This document shows, in pieces, positions 7,700 through 14,915 of a stretch of 44,299 nucleotides of DNA. The stretch covers positions 1-44,299 of the IMG/VR virus record IMGVR_UViG_3300036851_000712. One strand, 5' to 3'. The notes beneath the pieces are model-generated. The model was not told the DNA's origin. It worked only from the letters and a program-made list of their open reading frames with translations, and ran no database searches. The DNA comes from a virus. Position numbers and translations under genes: made by a program. Within the stretch, counting starts at the first letter, position 1, and every line of letters starts with the position of its first letter.

Positions 7700-7965
7700 C
7701 AGGTCACCGTGTACCCGGCGGCGGTGAGGGCGTCGGCCACCGCTTGGGTGACGGTGTAGACGTGGCCGCCGAGATAGACCTCGCTGGCGGCGTCGATGTC
7801 GGTCTGAGATGGGTTGTCGACGGTGCGGTAAACGCCGGCTGTCTTGAGGACCGAGCGACCGCGGGGCAGGTTGGAGCAGTGGCGGGCGAAGAGGTACTGA
7901 ACGCCGCGGGTGTCGGGCAGGACGCGGGGTACATCCGCCACGGTCGGAGGTTGGAAGGTCGGCAT
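7699..7965 (-). CDS. small tail-region protein, 88 aa
   Basis: ATG 7965 and the stop at 7699 are both in ATGA overlaps. The protein starts MPTFQPPTVADVPRVLPDT and has FARHCSNLPRGRSVLK in the middle; the last third is a small alpha/beta segment ending GYTVT. Short proteins with this kind of opening occur next to tail or connector genes in actinophages, as far as I recall, but I cannot name the family. It follows the lectin-like tail protein, so a structural role is likely. Confidence 0.6.
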   Translation of the reverse strand: MPTFQPPTVADVPRVLPDTRGVQYLFARHCSNLPRGRSVLKTAGVYRTVDNPSQTDIDAASEVYLGGHVYTVTQAVADALTAAGYTVT

Positions 7966-10010
7966 CAGCCCTCCACCTGCCAGTCCCAGCCAGTGCCGTT
8001 CAAGGTCCACGTCTCCCCCGTGCGAGACGGAACGGTGGTAGGAGAACGGGTGTCGGTGACCCGGACGGCCTGGGGATCGAACACCCCGACCACCGTGCCT
8101 GCTATCCCGTTGCGGATCTCGGCGTAGTAGACACGGCCACTGATGTTCTCGGCCGATCCGTCGTTGCGCCCACTGATGACTGCGGCAGCGGTGGAGTCGA
8201 AGATCGATGTTGTCAGCGCCGTGGTGACCGTGGTCCCGAGTTGCGTCCAGGTCACCCCGTCACTCGACGTATAGAACTTGACGTCGTGGCCTACGAGACC
8301 GTTGTCCACGTCGAGGGTGACCCTGATCCACAACGTCCCGCCATCGGCCACCGTAGGGGCGACGGTGGACTCCTTGGTGGAGAAGGCGGTCCCGTCTGTC
8401 GACCAGGCGATCTCCAGTCTGCCTGTCGCCGTTAGCGAGAAGGCGTAAGCACGCTGGTTACCAGTGGTGTTGTACTTGGTAACGAGCATCTGGCGAGCAG
8501 AAGGGGTCCAGTCATTCAGCGCTACCTTCGCCCGGATATCGATGTCGCCGGTGATCGACAACGCAGCCGAGTCTGGCGTCGAGGCGTAGTTGCCAGCCGT
8601 GTTCGGTAGGCGCAGGGCGTTGGTGTAGCGCTGGGTCCCGGTGTATGTGCCCCACCACCAAGCAGTGCCGTTGATAGTCCAGGTGGTGGGCGGGGTCCAG
8701 TAAGCGACCGTGCCTTCGTAGAAGGCCATGGTGTCGAAGTTCGCCACGACACCTGTTCCCGGCGTCCCGGCGAACGTCCAGTAGGGAACACCCCAGGCAG
8801 CTGTGGCGGGAGCAACACCAGAGACAGTTCGCAACGTCCAGGTGGATGACAAGTTGAAGCTGGCCGCTGCCTGGCTGATGAAGGCATTGGCCGAGGTGTA
8901 CCAAGCGATCTTGATCTGGAGGGAGTTCGTTGCCAGGAGTGATCTGGCGTAACCGATGAAGGTGTACGTCTTGCCCGGCGTGACGGCAAAAGTCCCGCCG
9001 CTACCACCTACCCCACCGGCTCTTCCGAGGAAGGTGGCCGGGTTGGCCCCTGCCCCGGTGGTCATCTCCAGGGAAGCGGCACCGGTGTTGAAGGCAACCG
9101 CAGTCTGGGCCAGCGTGCTACCACCGGTTGCACCGAACCCGGTGGTGTCGGTCTCCACATCAGCTTGGTTGGCCGTCAGCAGGTTACGAGGCAGGACAGG
9201 TGTGGTGGTGGGAGAGGCGAAACCCCGCACCGGGATCTTGGTCACGTCGAAGTTGGCGACGACGTTACCGTCGATACCGGAGCGGACCTCGGCGTAGTAG
9301 ACGTGACCCAGCATGGGCTCGCTGCCGCTATCTCTGGCTCCGATCTTGAGCGTCTCGGTGTTGTCGAAGAGGTCGCCGGTAGTGTCGGTCCCTCCGGTCA
9401 AGCTCGTCCAGTTGACTCCGTCAGTGGACTTGTAGAAGACGTAGACCCCGGTGGCCGACACACGGGTAAAGCGGATCCAACCAACTGCGCCATCGGCGAA
9501 GTCAGTCGCCGAACCGGAGTTCAGGAACCGCTCGACCGTTCCGTCGTTGGAGATACCGGCGCCGAGTAAGCCGCTGGCCTGGACGTACATGTACCAACCA
9601 CGCTGTCCAGCATCGCCTCGCTTGCCGAGGACCACCTGCGCCGAGGCCGGGGTCCACCGATCCATCGCCACCTTGGCTCGGATGTCGATGTCACCGGTGA
9701 TGCTGATAGCTGAGTTGTCGGGGGTGGAGACGTAGTTACCGGACACGCCCGGTAGTCGGAGGACGTTCTCGGTCAGGGCCAGGGCCTCACCGGGATCACG
9801 GGTGGCGATGCCCAGCGCCTGGAGGATGCCGTTCAGCTCCAGGCAAGTGCCATCGACGGGGCGGCCGAAGCGGGCGTTGAGGGCGCCGACCAGTTCCAGG
9901 TTGGTGGTGCCGGCCCACAGGTTGGCCGCCCCGGCGGGGCCGAGGTAACCGTCGGCCTTCGACACTCCGGCCAACCGGTTCAGCGCCGCGGTCAGCTCCT
10001 CCTGGGCCAT
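7965..10010 (-). CDS. tail adhesin with two LamG-like domains
   Basis: 681 residues. After a helical start (1-75) comes a concanavalin A-like lectin domain (about 83-270: LRLPGVSGNYVSTPDNSAISITG onward, closing with GHVYYAEVRSGIDGNVVANFD). A CBM4/9-like jelly roll follows (about 278-425, TPGKTYTFIGYARS and GVVANFDTMAFYEG). A second lectin domain (about 466-650) repeats the first closely: LRLPNTAGNYASTPDSAALSITG and GRVYYAEIRNGIAGTVVGVFD. The protein ends in TGWDWQVEG. This is a typical sugar-binding tail protein and a good receptor-binding candidate. The two lectin units arose by internal duplication. Confidence 0.8.
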   Translation of the reverse strand: MAQEELTAALNRLAGVSKADGYLGPAGAANLWAGTTNLELVGALNARFGRPVDGTCLELNGILQALGIATRDPGEALALTENVLRLPGVSGNYVSTPDNSAISITGDIDIRAKVAMDRWTPASAQVVLGKRGDAGQRGWYMYVQASGLLGAGISNDGTVERFLNSGSATDFADGAVGWIRFTRVSATGVYVFYKSTDGVNWTSLTGGTDTTGDLFDNTETLKIGARDSGSEPMLGHVYYAEVRSGIDGNVVANFDVTKIPVRGFASPTTTPVLPRNLLTANQADVETDTTGFGATGGSTLAQTAVAFNTGAASLEMTTGAGANPATFLGRAGGVGGSGGTFAVTPGKTYTFIGYARSLLATNSLQIKIAWYTSANAFISQAAASFNLSSTWTLRTVSGVAPATAAWGVPYWTFAGTPGTGVVANFDTMAFYEGTVAYWTPPTTWTINGTAWWWGTYTGTQRYTNALRLPNTAGNYASTPDSAALSITGDIDIRAKVALNDWTPSARQMLVTKYNTTGNQRAYAFSLTATGRLEIAWSTDGTAFSTKESTVAPTVADGGTLWIRVTLDVDNGLVGHDVKFYTSSDGVTWTQLGTTVTTALTTSIFDSTAAAVISGRNDGSAENISGRVYYAEIRNGIAGTVVGVFDPQAVRVTDTRSPTTVPSRTGETWTLNGTGWDWQVEG

Positions 10011-10013
10011 GGC

Positions 10014-10190
10014 CTAGCGATTGCCGCCGATGTTCTTGGACGGACCCGTGCCCTTGGCCGCCCCCTGGGGCAGCGTGGACTTGTTCCAACCCCCATAGGC
10101 GTTCTTGGAGGCGATGGTGCAGGGGGTAGCAAAGGCATCCTCGAGCGGAGTGACCTCGTCGGTGGCGGTGGTCTTGTCAGCGTCAGCCAT
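10014..10190 (-). CDS. small hypothetical protein, 58 aa
   Basis: A short frame from ATG 10190 (directly after the stop of the upstream gene) to TAG at 10014, in phase with the operon. Acidic at the start (MADADKTTATDEVTPLEDAF), then Gly/Lys-rich (GGWNKSTLPQGAAKGTGPSKNIGGNR). It has no recognised domain. The tight fit between neighbours supports it being real; it may be a minor head component. Confidence 0.6.
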   Translation of the reverse strand: MADADKTTATDEVTPLEDAFATPCTIASKNAYGGWNKSTLPQGAAKGTGPSKNIGGNR

Positions 10191-10391
10191 CTACTTGCCT
10201 CCGATGTTGGGGTAACGGCGCTTGACCGCCGCCCGCACCCTGGCCTTCTCGGCCGGCGTGCCGTGCTGGGCGACCCGGGCCAGGGCGTTACGAGCGTGGG
10301 CCGCATCATGGATCGGGTACTTGCGCTCGCCGGGAATGGCGAAGGACTGTGTCTTCAATGCCTTGCGCTTCTTGCCACTGAGCTCGGCCAT
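10191..10391 (-). CDS. DUF6582-like small protein
   Basis: 66 residues from ATG 10391 in an ATGA overlap. The core AIPGERKYPIHDAAHARNALARV followed by QHGTPAEKARVRAAVKRRYPNIG matches a widespread small phage domain (KYPIxDxxHARNALxRV, called DUF6582 from memory). It is usually found as a free protein or at the end of prohead proteins, near head genes. Function is unknown. Strongly basic. Confidence 0.75.
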   Translation of the reverse strand: MAELSGKKRKALKTQSFAIPGERKYPIHDAAHARNALARVAQHGTPAEKARVRAAVKRRYPNIGGK

Positions 10392-10507
10392 CACTTCTTT
10401 CCTTTCTTCTTCACCACCTTCCCGCCGTACTTCTTGTCCCATCTCTTGGCCAGCGCCGGCTCCTTGGCATGCAGGTAGGCCCGCTGCTTGGCGCTGCGAT
10501 AGGGCAT
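10391..10507 (-). CDS. very small basic protein, 38 aa
   Basis: ATG 10507 and the stop at 10391 both lie in ATGA overlaps. The peptide MPYRSAKQRAYLHAKEP...KRWDKKYGG ends in a Lys-rich tail and has a pattern (RSxKQRAYLHAxxPxLAxxW) that recurs in tiny phage head-region proteins. It may bind DNA or be packaged with it. Function unknown, but the conserved pattern supports a real gene. Confidence 0.65.
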   Translation of the reverse strand: MPYRSAKQRAYLHAKEPALAKRWDKKYGGKVVKKKGKK

Positions 10508-10980
10508 CAGTAGCGACCTCCTCTCGTGAGCTGGTCGGTGTCGATGTCCATGCCCACCGGGACACGCCCCAGGCGGGCGACCAGCTTGGGGATGCCACCT
10601 CGGCCGGCGAACGGGTCGAGCACGACACCGTCGGGCGGACTGTGGCCCAGGATCAGAGGGACCACATCGGCTTCGGGGACCGTCCCCCAGGTGATGCCGG
10701 GCCCCGCCATTTTGGGAAGCTCCGCCGCGCCGGCATGCGCCCAGCAGCAGGTCTCCTTGTCGAAGGTGAGCCACTGCTCGGCACCCTGGGGGTTGCGGAC
10801 CAGGAACCAGCCCCGGCCCCGTGCCCGCAGCACCCGCTGGCATTCGCTCACCGCCGCCCCGAGGACCGCCCACCAGTTTCCGCCCCAAGGGCTACTGCCG
10901 GGATAAGGCGGGTTGCTGATGACCACGTCCACACAGGACGGGGCCAGCGGGAGGGCGAGGGCATCGGCGCGCACCCGCAA
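10507..10980 (-). CDS. N6-adenine/N4-cytosine-type DNA methyltransferase, short
   Basis: 157 residues. The catalytic motif IV (NPPY, residues 23-26) comes first and the SAM-binding motif I (DPFAGRGG, about 121-128, followed by GMDID) last, the permuted order of beta-class enzymes. No separate target-recognition domain is visible, so it is a minimal enzyme. The reading starts at TTG 10980, immediately after the TAG of the upstream gene; GTG 10974 is an alternative. A modification gene inside the head operon is unusual; together with the cytosine methyltransferase at 32368 the phage has two DNA methyltransferases, probably to evade host restriction. Confidence 0.75.
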   Translation of the reverse strand: MRVRADALALPLAPSCVDVVISNPPYPGSSPWGGNWWAVLGAAVSECQRVLRARGRGWFLVRNPQGAEQWLTFDKETCCWAHAGAAELPKMAGPGITWGTVPEADVVPLILGHSPPDGVVLDPFAGRGGIPKLVARLGRVPVGMDIDTDQLTRGGRY

Positions 10981-11088
10981 CTAGTCGGCGTCCTTGTACT
11001 TGGTCGTCTCCCCGCAGATCAGGCAGGCGTAGCCGTCGGTCATGGTCTGGGTCTCGGCACTGCCGCAGTGAGAGCAGATTTGGGCCAC
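10981..11088 (-). CDS. zinc-ribbon peptide, 35 aa
   Basis: Frame from GTG 11088 to TAG 10981, fitted between two genes. Two C-x2-C pairs (CSHC near residue 5 and CLIC near 23) separated by 14 residues make a small zinc ribbon. Function unknown; such peptides are common in phages. Confidence 0.55.
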   Translation of the reverse strand: MAQICSHCGSAETQTMTDGYACLICGETTKYKDAD

Positions 11089-11091
11089 GGC

Positions 11092-11406
11092 TCACCCCTC
11101 GAACTTGGCAATGAGATCGGCTTTGGTATCGCCGGAGTTGTACTCGACGCCCTGAGCGTCGAGCTCCGCCTGCAGCTCAGCCTTGGTCCAGGTCTCGTAG
11201 CCACCTTCCTCACCGTCGCCGGCCGGCGCCTCTTCGGGACCGGGACCGGGCGAGCGCATCATGTCGGCGATGTTGCCGACGAGATTGACCTCCTTGGGCT
11301 TGACGGCCGACAGCTGAGCCTCGACCGTGCCGGGGTCGTCGCCCCGGTCGAGCATGGCCTGGCGCAGGACGTCGACCGCTTCGGATACGGCGGTGTCGTC
11401 GGGCAT
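11092..11406 (-). CDS. head-region protein with HeH/LEM-like C-terminus
   Basis: 104 residues when started at ATG 11406, which has an excellent ribosome site (GGAGGAGG five bases upstream). An ATG at 11451 would add 15 residues, some of them encoded by that ribosome site. The N-terminal half is helical and acidic; after a Gly/Pro/Glu linker the last 35 residues (YETWTKAELQAELDAQGVEY...TKADLIAKFEG) form a helix-extended loop-helix of the HeH/LEM/SAP type, often seen in small phage head proteins beside the capsid gene. Probably a capsid-associated or head-completion protein. Confidence 0.7.
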   Translation of the reverse strand: MPDDTAVSEAVDVLRQAMLDRGDDPGTVEAQLSAVKPKEVNLVGNIADMMRSPGPGPEEAPAGDGEEGGYETWTKAELQAELDAQGVEYNSGDTKADLIAKFEG

Positions 11407-11456
11407 GGAGCCTCCTCCAAAGGTCTTGGTGGTCGTCATCTGATCAGCCATCAGGA

Positions 11457-12410
11457 TCAGGCGTTCGTCCCAATGGTGGAAGCGCTCTCCACCCGGCGGA
11501 GACTGGCTTCACGGAAGCGGGCATAGCCCACGAGGTGGTACCAAGAAATTGGAACGAACCTCTTAAGCTTGTCGACGATGGGGCTCATGATGACGCGCGG
11601 CGTGGCACCCAGTCCCTCGACGTCCGAGTAGGCCTTGGCGATGGCCTGCTGGCCGGTGAAGAGCGTGGCGTAGACATCGGTGAGGGTGGTGGACGAACCG
11701 GCGTCGGCGAAGACAGGAGCACGCGGTGTCTCGATGAAAGCGAAGCCGCCGAAGGCCCCGATCTCTGACGTCCAGATGTTCTCGGGGGAGGAGTAGACGT
11801 GCGGTGCTCGCCAGCCGGCCTCGCCGGTCTCGCCGGTGAAGTCGTAGGCCACGTCGGGGTGGATGTAGGCGGTGTAGAGGTTGCCCCGGTTGGGGGCCAC
11901 GTTGGCCCCGACCAGCTCGGCCCGGGCCCGGCGGACGTTGCGGGCCAGCAGGGTATCGACGGGCTCGACGGTGTTGCGGGCGGTGGCGTCGCCGGCGTAG
12001 CGGACGTTGGAACCGGCTCGCACGGTGATCTCGGCCACGCTGTCGATGGAGCGCCCGGCGTTGAAGCCGATGATGTTGGCCACCACCGGGTTGACCTCGA
12101 TGTAGGAGGTGGCGCGCAGCTTCTTGGTGGTATTGACCGAGTTGCCGTACTCCAGCAGGGTGACGGTGACATTGGAGTCGGCCATGGCCACGGCGTCGAT
12201 GTCCACCGACTCCGAGATGGCGGCGGTGACTACCGTCAGGTCGGTGATCTGAGTGAAGATGACGGCCGAGCCGGGCATCGACTGACGAGTCGGCTGCACG
12301 TCGGCGATGACGTCGTAGTGAAGCTCTGGTCTTAATGCAAAGTAGGCGAGCTTGTCATACGCGGACTGGTCCAGACCTACTGAGCCAGTGGTGGTCATGC
12401 TGTCAGCCAC
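11457..12410 (-). CDS. major capsid protein, N4-gp56 family
   Basis: 317 residues starting at GTG 12410 after a strong GGAGGTGA site. Recognisable features of the N4-gp56 major capsid family: the start (SAYDKLAYFALRPELHYD), a central beta segment (VTVTLLEYGNSVNTTKKLRATSYIEVNPVVANIIG), and the closing part with TGQQAIAKAY and SPIVDKLKRFVPISWYHLVGYARF. It has the HK97-like fold and builds the icosahedral shell. It follows the scaffold gene, as expected. Length is slightly below that of many family members. Confidence 0.9.
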   Translation of the reverse strand: MADSMTTTGSVGLDQSAYDKLAYFALRPELHYDVIADVQPTRQSMPGSAVIFTQITDLTVVTAAISESVDIDAVAMADSNVTVTLLEYGNSVNTTKKLRATSYIEVNPVVANIIGFNAGRSIDSVAEITVRAGSNVRYAGDATARNTVEPVDTLLARNVRRARAELVGANVAPNRGNLYTAYIHPDVAYDFTGETGEAGWRAPHVYSSPENIWTSEIGAFGGFAFIETPRAPVFADAGSSTTLTDVYATLFTGQQAIAKAYSDVEGLGATPRVIMSPIVDKLKRFVPISWYHLVGYARFREASLRRVESASTIGTNA

Positions 12411-12459
12411 TTACTCACCTCCAAAGGTGGGTGGGACGGGCAACATGACCGCCCCCTGG

Positions 12460-12942
12460 TTACGTGACGATGGGACCGGTGACCCCGTACTTGTCGGGGT
12501 CGCAGCGGGCGATGATGGCCAGGACCTCTTCCTGGGAAGTGGCCTTGGCGATCTCGGCGGCGGGATCGAAGGGCGGCGGAGGTGCGGCCCCCGCCTGTGC
12601 CTGGGCCAGGCGCTGGTGAGCAGCCAGGTCGGCAGGATTGTCGGCGGAAGGAGGGGGAATGGTCTCGGCCGGAGCCTTGGCGAAGCCGGCGTCGGTGACG
12701 GCCTGGCGGATGGCCTCGGTGGTGAGCTCCCCCTTGTAGCCAGCCTGGAAGTACTCGAACCAGGGCTCACCCGTTCCTGTGCCGATGGCCTTGGCGAAGG
12801 CGTTCTCGCGCTCCATGGAGGTGAGGCGCTCCTTCAGTTCCTTGGCCTCCTTGGCCTGGGCTTCGAGCTGGCGGATATGGGACCGGGGCACCAAGTCCTG
12901 GCCCTGGTCGTCCTCTTCCTGGTTCTGGTCGTCGTCAGCCAT
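12460..12942 (-). CDS. capsid scaffolding protein
   Basis: 160 residues, very acidic at the start (MADDDQNQEEDDQGQD). A coiled coil occupies about 22-48 (HIRQLEAQAKEAKELKERLTSME), followed by a linker rich in Pro and Ala and a short C-terminal helix. This composition, and the position directly before the major capsid gene, are typical of scaffolding proteins that guide shell assembly and then leave. Ribosome site AGAAAGGA precedes ATG 12942. No protease domain is visible. Confidence 0.8.
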   Translation of the reverse strand: MADDDQNQEEDDQGQDLVPRSHIRQLEAQAKEAKELKERLTSMERENAFAKAIGTGTGEPWFEYFQAGYKGELTTEAIRQAVTDAGFAKAPAETIPPPSADNPADLAAHQRLAQAQAGAAPPPPFDPAAEIAKATSQEEVLAIIARCDPDKYGVTGPIVT

Positions 12943-13095
12943 GGGGTTCCTTTCTGGGGCTACGCACCCTTCCCGATACGCACGCCAGCGGGTGGGAGTG
13001 GCGTGGAGGGTGGAGAAACGGTCCCACCCGGAGACCTCAGGTGGGTCAATCCGGGGACCAAACTCCGCAGAGATCGTATACCAAACTCAAGTCGC

Positions 13096-13124
13096 TTCCC
13101 ATCGTTCGGTTACTTTGATATACT
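13096..13124 (+). promoter_or_regulatory. promoter of the plus-strand zinc-finger gene, leaderless
   Basis: TATACT at 13119-13124 ends six bases before ATG 13131, so transcription would begin at or next to the start codon. The -35 region (TTCCCA, 17 bases upstream) is weak. The 188 bases between 12943 and 13130 hold this promoter, the scaffold ribosome site and a hairpin (CCCACC ... GGTGGG, about 13023-13045); I see no gene in them. Confidence 0.55.
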
Positions 13125-13130
13125 GCGCCG

Positions 13131-13772
13131 ATGGTTAAGAAGCCCGGTGGTATGGCGTGGCAGAGCCTAAAGACCCATTGTCCGCGCGGGCATCCTTATG
13201 ACGACCAAAACACGCGTTATACCAAGCAGGGATACCGCCAGTGCCGTACTTGCATGACTCGCACAAAAGCACTTCGAGAAAACACGGGCTACTACGTCAA
13301 GAGGTATCGAGACCAGGAATGCCCGATCTGCGGACTCAAGTGGTTCGTCAACGCCTCGTCCCATGTCCGTCAAGCACATGGACAAAAAATTCCCGGGTTG
13401 GTGAGCGAAGACTGCCGCTTCATGAGCCTGGCCCGCTTCACTGATCTTGGCCTTTTCGATTACTCCCCCGCAGCCATTCGGCGACGACACCGGCAATGGG
13501 CAAAGACGATCTTGCGAGAGCAAGCCCGGGGTGGGGAGTATGTCACTGAACTAATGCGGCTGTGGAAGGTCAGCCGAGGAGGAGCCGAAAAACGAATCAA
13601 GCTCGTACTAGATGACGGACTCATCCCTCCTCGGCCAGGGAGAACGCATCGAACCCATTGTCGTAAGGGGCACCCTTACAACGAAGAAAACGCTTATCTC
13701 AGAAGCGACGGCAAGTATCAATGCCGTGTGTGCAAACGAGAAGCCTGGCTACGTCGCACTCCCAAGACCTGA
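13131..13772 (+). CDS. three-zinc-finger DNA-binding protein related to HNH gene tails
   Basis: 213 residues on the opposite strand to the late operon. Two copies of the module C-x2-GH-x-Y-x3-N ... C-x2-C lie at the ends (about 17-42 and 180-205), the same module that ends the HNH proteins at 5746 and 7098. Between them are a C2H2 finger (CPICGLKW...HVRQAH, about 63-82) and a helix-turn-helix-like part (VTELMRLWKVSRGGAEKRIKLVL, about 138-160). No HNH catalytic core is seen, so it may be a degenerate mobile element or a regulator. Its lower GC content suggests transfer. It overlaps the end of the facing late gene by 24 bases. Confidence 0.75.
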   Translation: MVKKPGGMAWQSLKTHCPRGHPYDDQNTRYTKQGYRQCRTCMTRTKALRENTGYYVKRYRDQECPICGLKWFVNASSHVRQAHGQKIPGLVSEDCRFMSLARFTDLGLFDYSPAAIRRRHRQWAKTILREQARGGEYVTELMRLWKVSRGGAEKRIKLVLDDGLIPPRPGRTHRTHCRKGHPYNEENAYLRSDGKYQCRVCKREAWLRRTPKT

Positions 13773-14912
13773 CTGCTGGCCGCCGATGCCCGCCGCCCCA
13801 CCGCCGCCACTGAACCGGGCCTGACGGGCGGCGCGCCGCTTGGCCAGGGCCTCCTCGGCACCAGCCTGACCGGCGGCCGCCCCCAGAGCGGTGGCCCGGC
13901 CCAGGTCGCTGGATTCCTCGGCCGTCTCGCTGAACAGCGGGGCGAGGCGGGTGACGTTGCCCAGGGTCTCGGCGGTGGCGCCTCCCTGGAGGGCAGCGGC
14001 GGCCTCGGCCTGGGTGAGCTCGCCGCCGAAGGCCGCCCCGAAGCCGCCACGCTCCCCTGCCCCGGCCAGCTGGGCGGTGCCGTAGAGGAACTTGCGCTCG
14101 ATGAAGGGCATGGCCTTGTCGGGGTTGAGCCAGAAGGCGGTCATGTCGCCGTCGGTGATGCCCCAACGCTTGAGGGTGGCCAGGGTCTCGGGGGGAGCGG
14201 TCTGGGCGGCGGTGCCGGCGGCCTCGACGGCATCGACGATCTCGTTGGGGGACCAGCCATTCTTGATGAAGTCGCCGAAATCGTCGTGGCTGTCGTAGAA
14301 GCCGGCGGGGAGGCCGGCAGCCTGCATGGCCTGGGTGACCGACTGCTCGTACTGGATGTACTGGGCGGGGGACCAGGCCAGACCCTTCTGAGCCAGGGTG
14401 TCGAAGCCGGGGAAGCGGGCCTTGAACTGAGGGGTCTGCTGGATGTCGAGACTGATCTGCTCGATGGGGCGACCCTCGTTGACGTACCAGTCGGTCCACA
14501 GCGTCTGGGCCAGGGAGGGATCGAGGCCGAATTGCTGAAGAGTGGCGGCGATGGTGGCCTTGGCAGAGGCGCCCGCAGGGGAGGTGGCCCGGATCTCGGC
14601 GGCGGTGGGGGTCTGGGTCGTGGTCGTGGTTGTCGGGGTGGTGGGGAAGAACTCGTAGCCGGCCTCGCCGGGGGTGGCGGTGAGCGAGCGGTAGCCACCG
14701 CCGGCGGTGGCTTCGATGCCGGTGAAGCGCCGGTTGGGATCATTGCGGTTGACGGCCATCTCGGGGGAGAAGTAGGAGCCGAGGAAGGGAGCCCCACCCT
14801 CGGCGAAGACCCCGCCCTGCTCGCCCTGGAGCCAGAACCCGCCGCCGGGAGCAGGGATCTTGGCGACGATGTGCTCGTTGGTGCCGGGATAGATGTCGCC
14901 GATCTCAGCCAT
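13749..14912 (-). CDS. putative internal virion protein, 387 aa
   Basis: 387 residues from ATG 14912, three bases after the upstream stop. The first 90 residues are Gly-rich and mention no known motif; a Thr-rich linker (about 92-103) is followed by a mostly helical domain (about 108-300) with repeats of short amphipathic helices. The end is rich in Ala, Arg and Gly (SGGGGAAGIGGQQSG). It lies in a run of three large proteins between portal and scaffold genes, the usual place for ejection proteins in short-tailed phages. Family not recognised. Confidence 0.5.
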   Translation of the reverse strand: MAEIGDIYPGTNEHIVAKIPAPGGGFWLQGEQGGVFAEGGAPFLGSYFSPEMAVNRNDPNRRFTGIEATAGGGYRSLTATPGEAGYEFFPTTPTTTTTTQTPTAAEIRATSPAGASAKATIAATLQQFGLDPSLAQTLWTDWYVNEGRPIEQISLDIQQTPQFKARFPGFDTLAQKGLAWSPAQYIQYEQSVTQAMQAAGLPAGFYDSHDDFGDFIKNGWSPNEIVDAVEAAGTAAQTAPPETLATLKRWGITDGDMTAFWLNPDKAMPFIERKFLYGTAQLAGAGERGGFGAAFGGELTQAEAAAALQGGATAETLGNVTRLAPLFSETAEESSDLGRATALGAAAGQAGAEEALAKRRAARQARFSGGGGAAGIGGQQSGLGSAT

Positions 14913-14915
14913 GGA

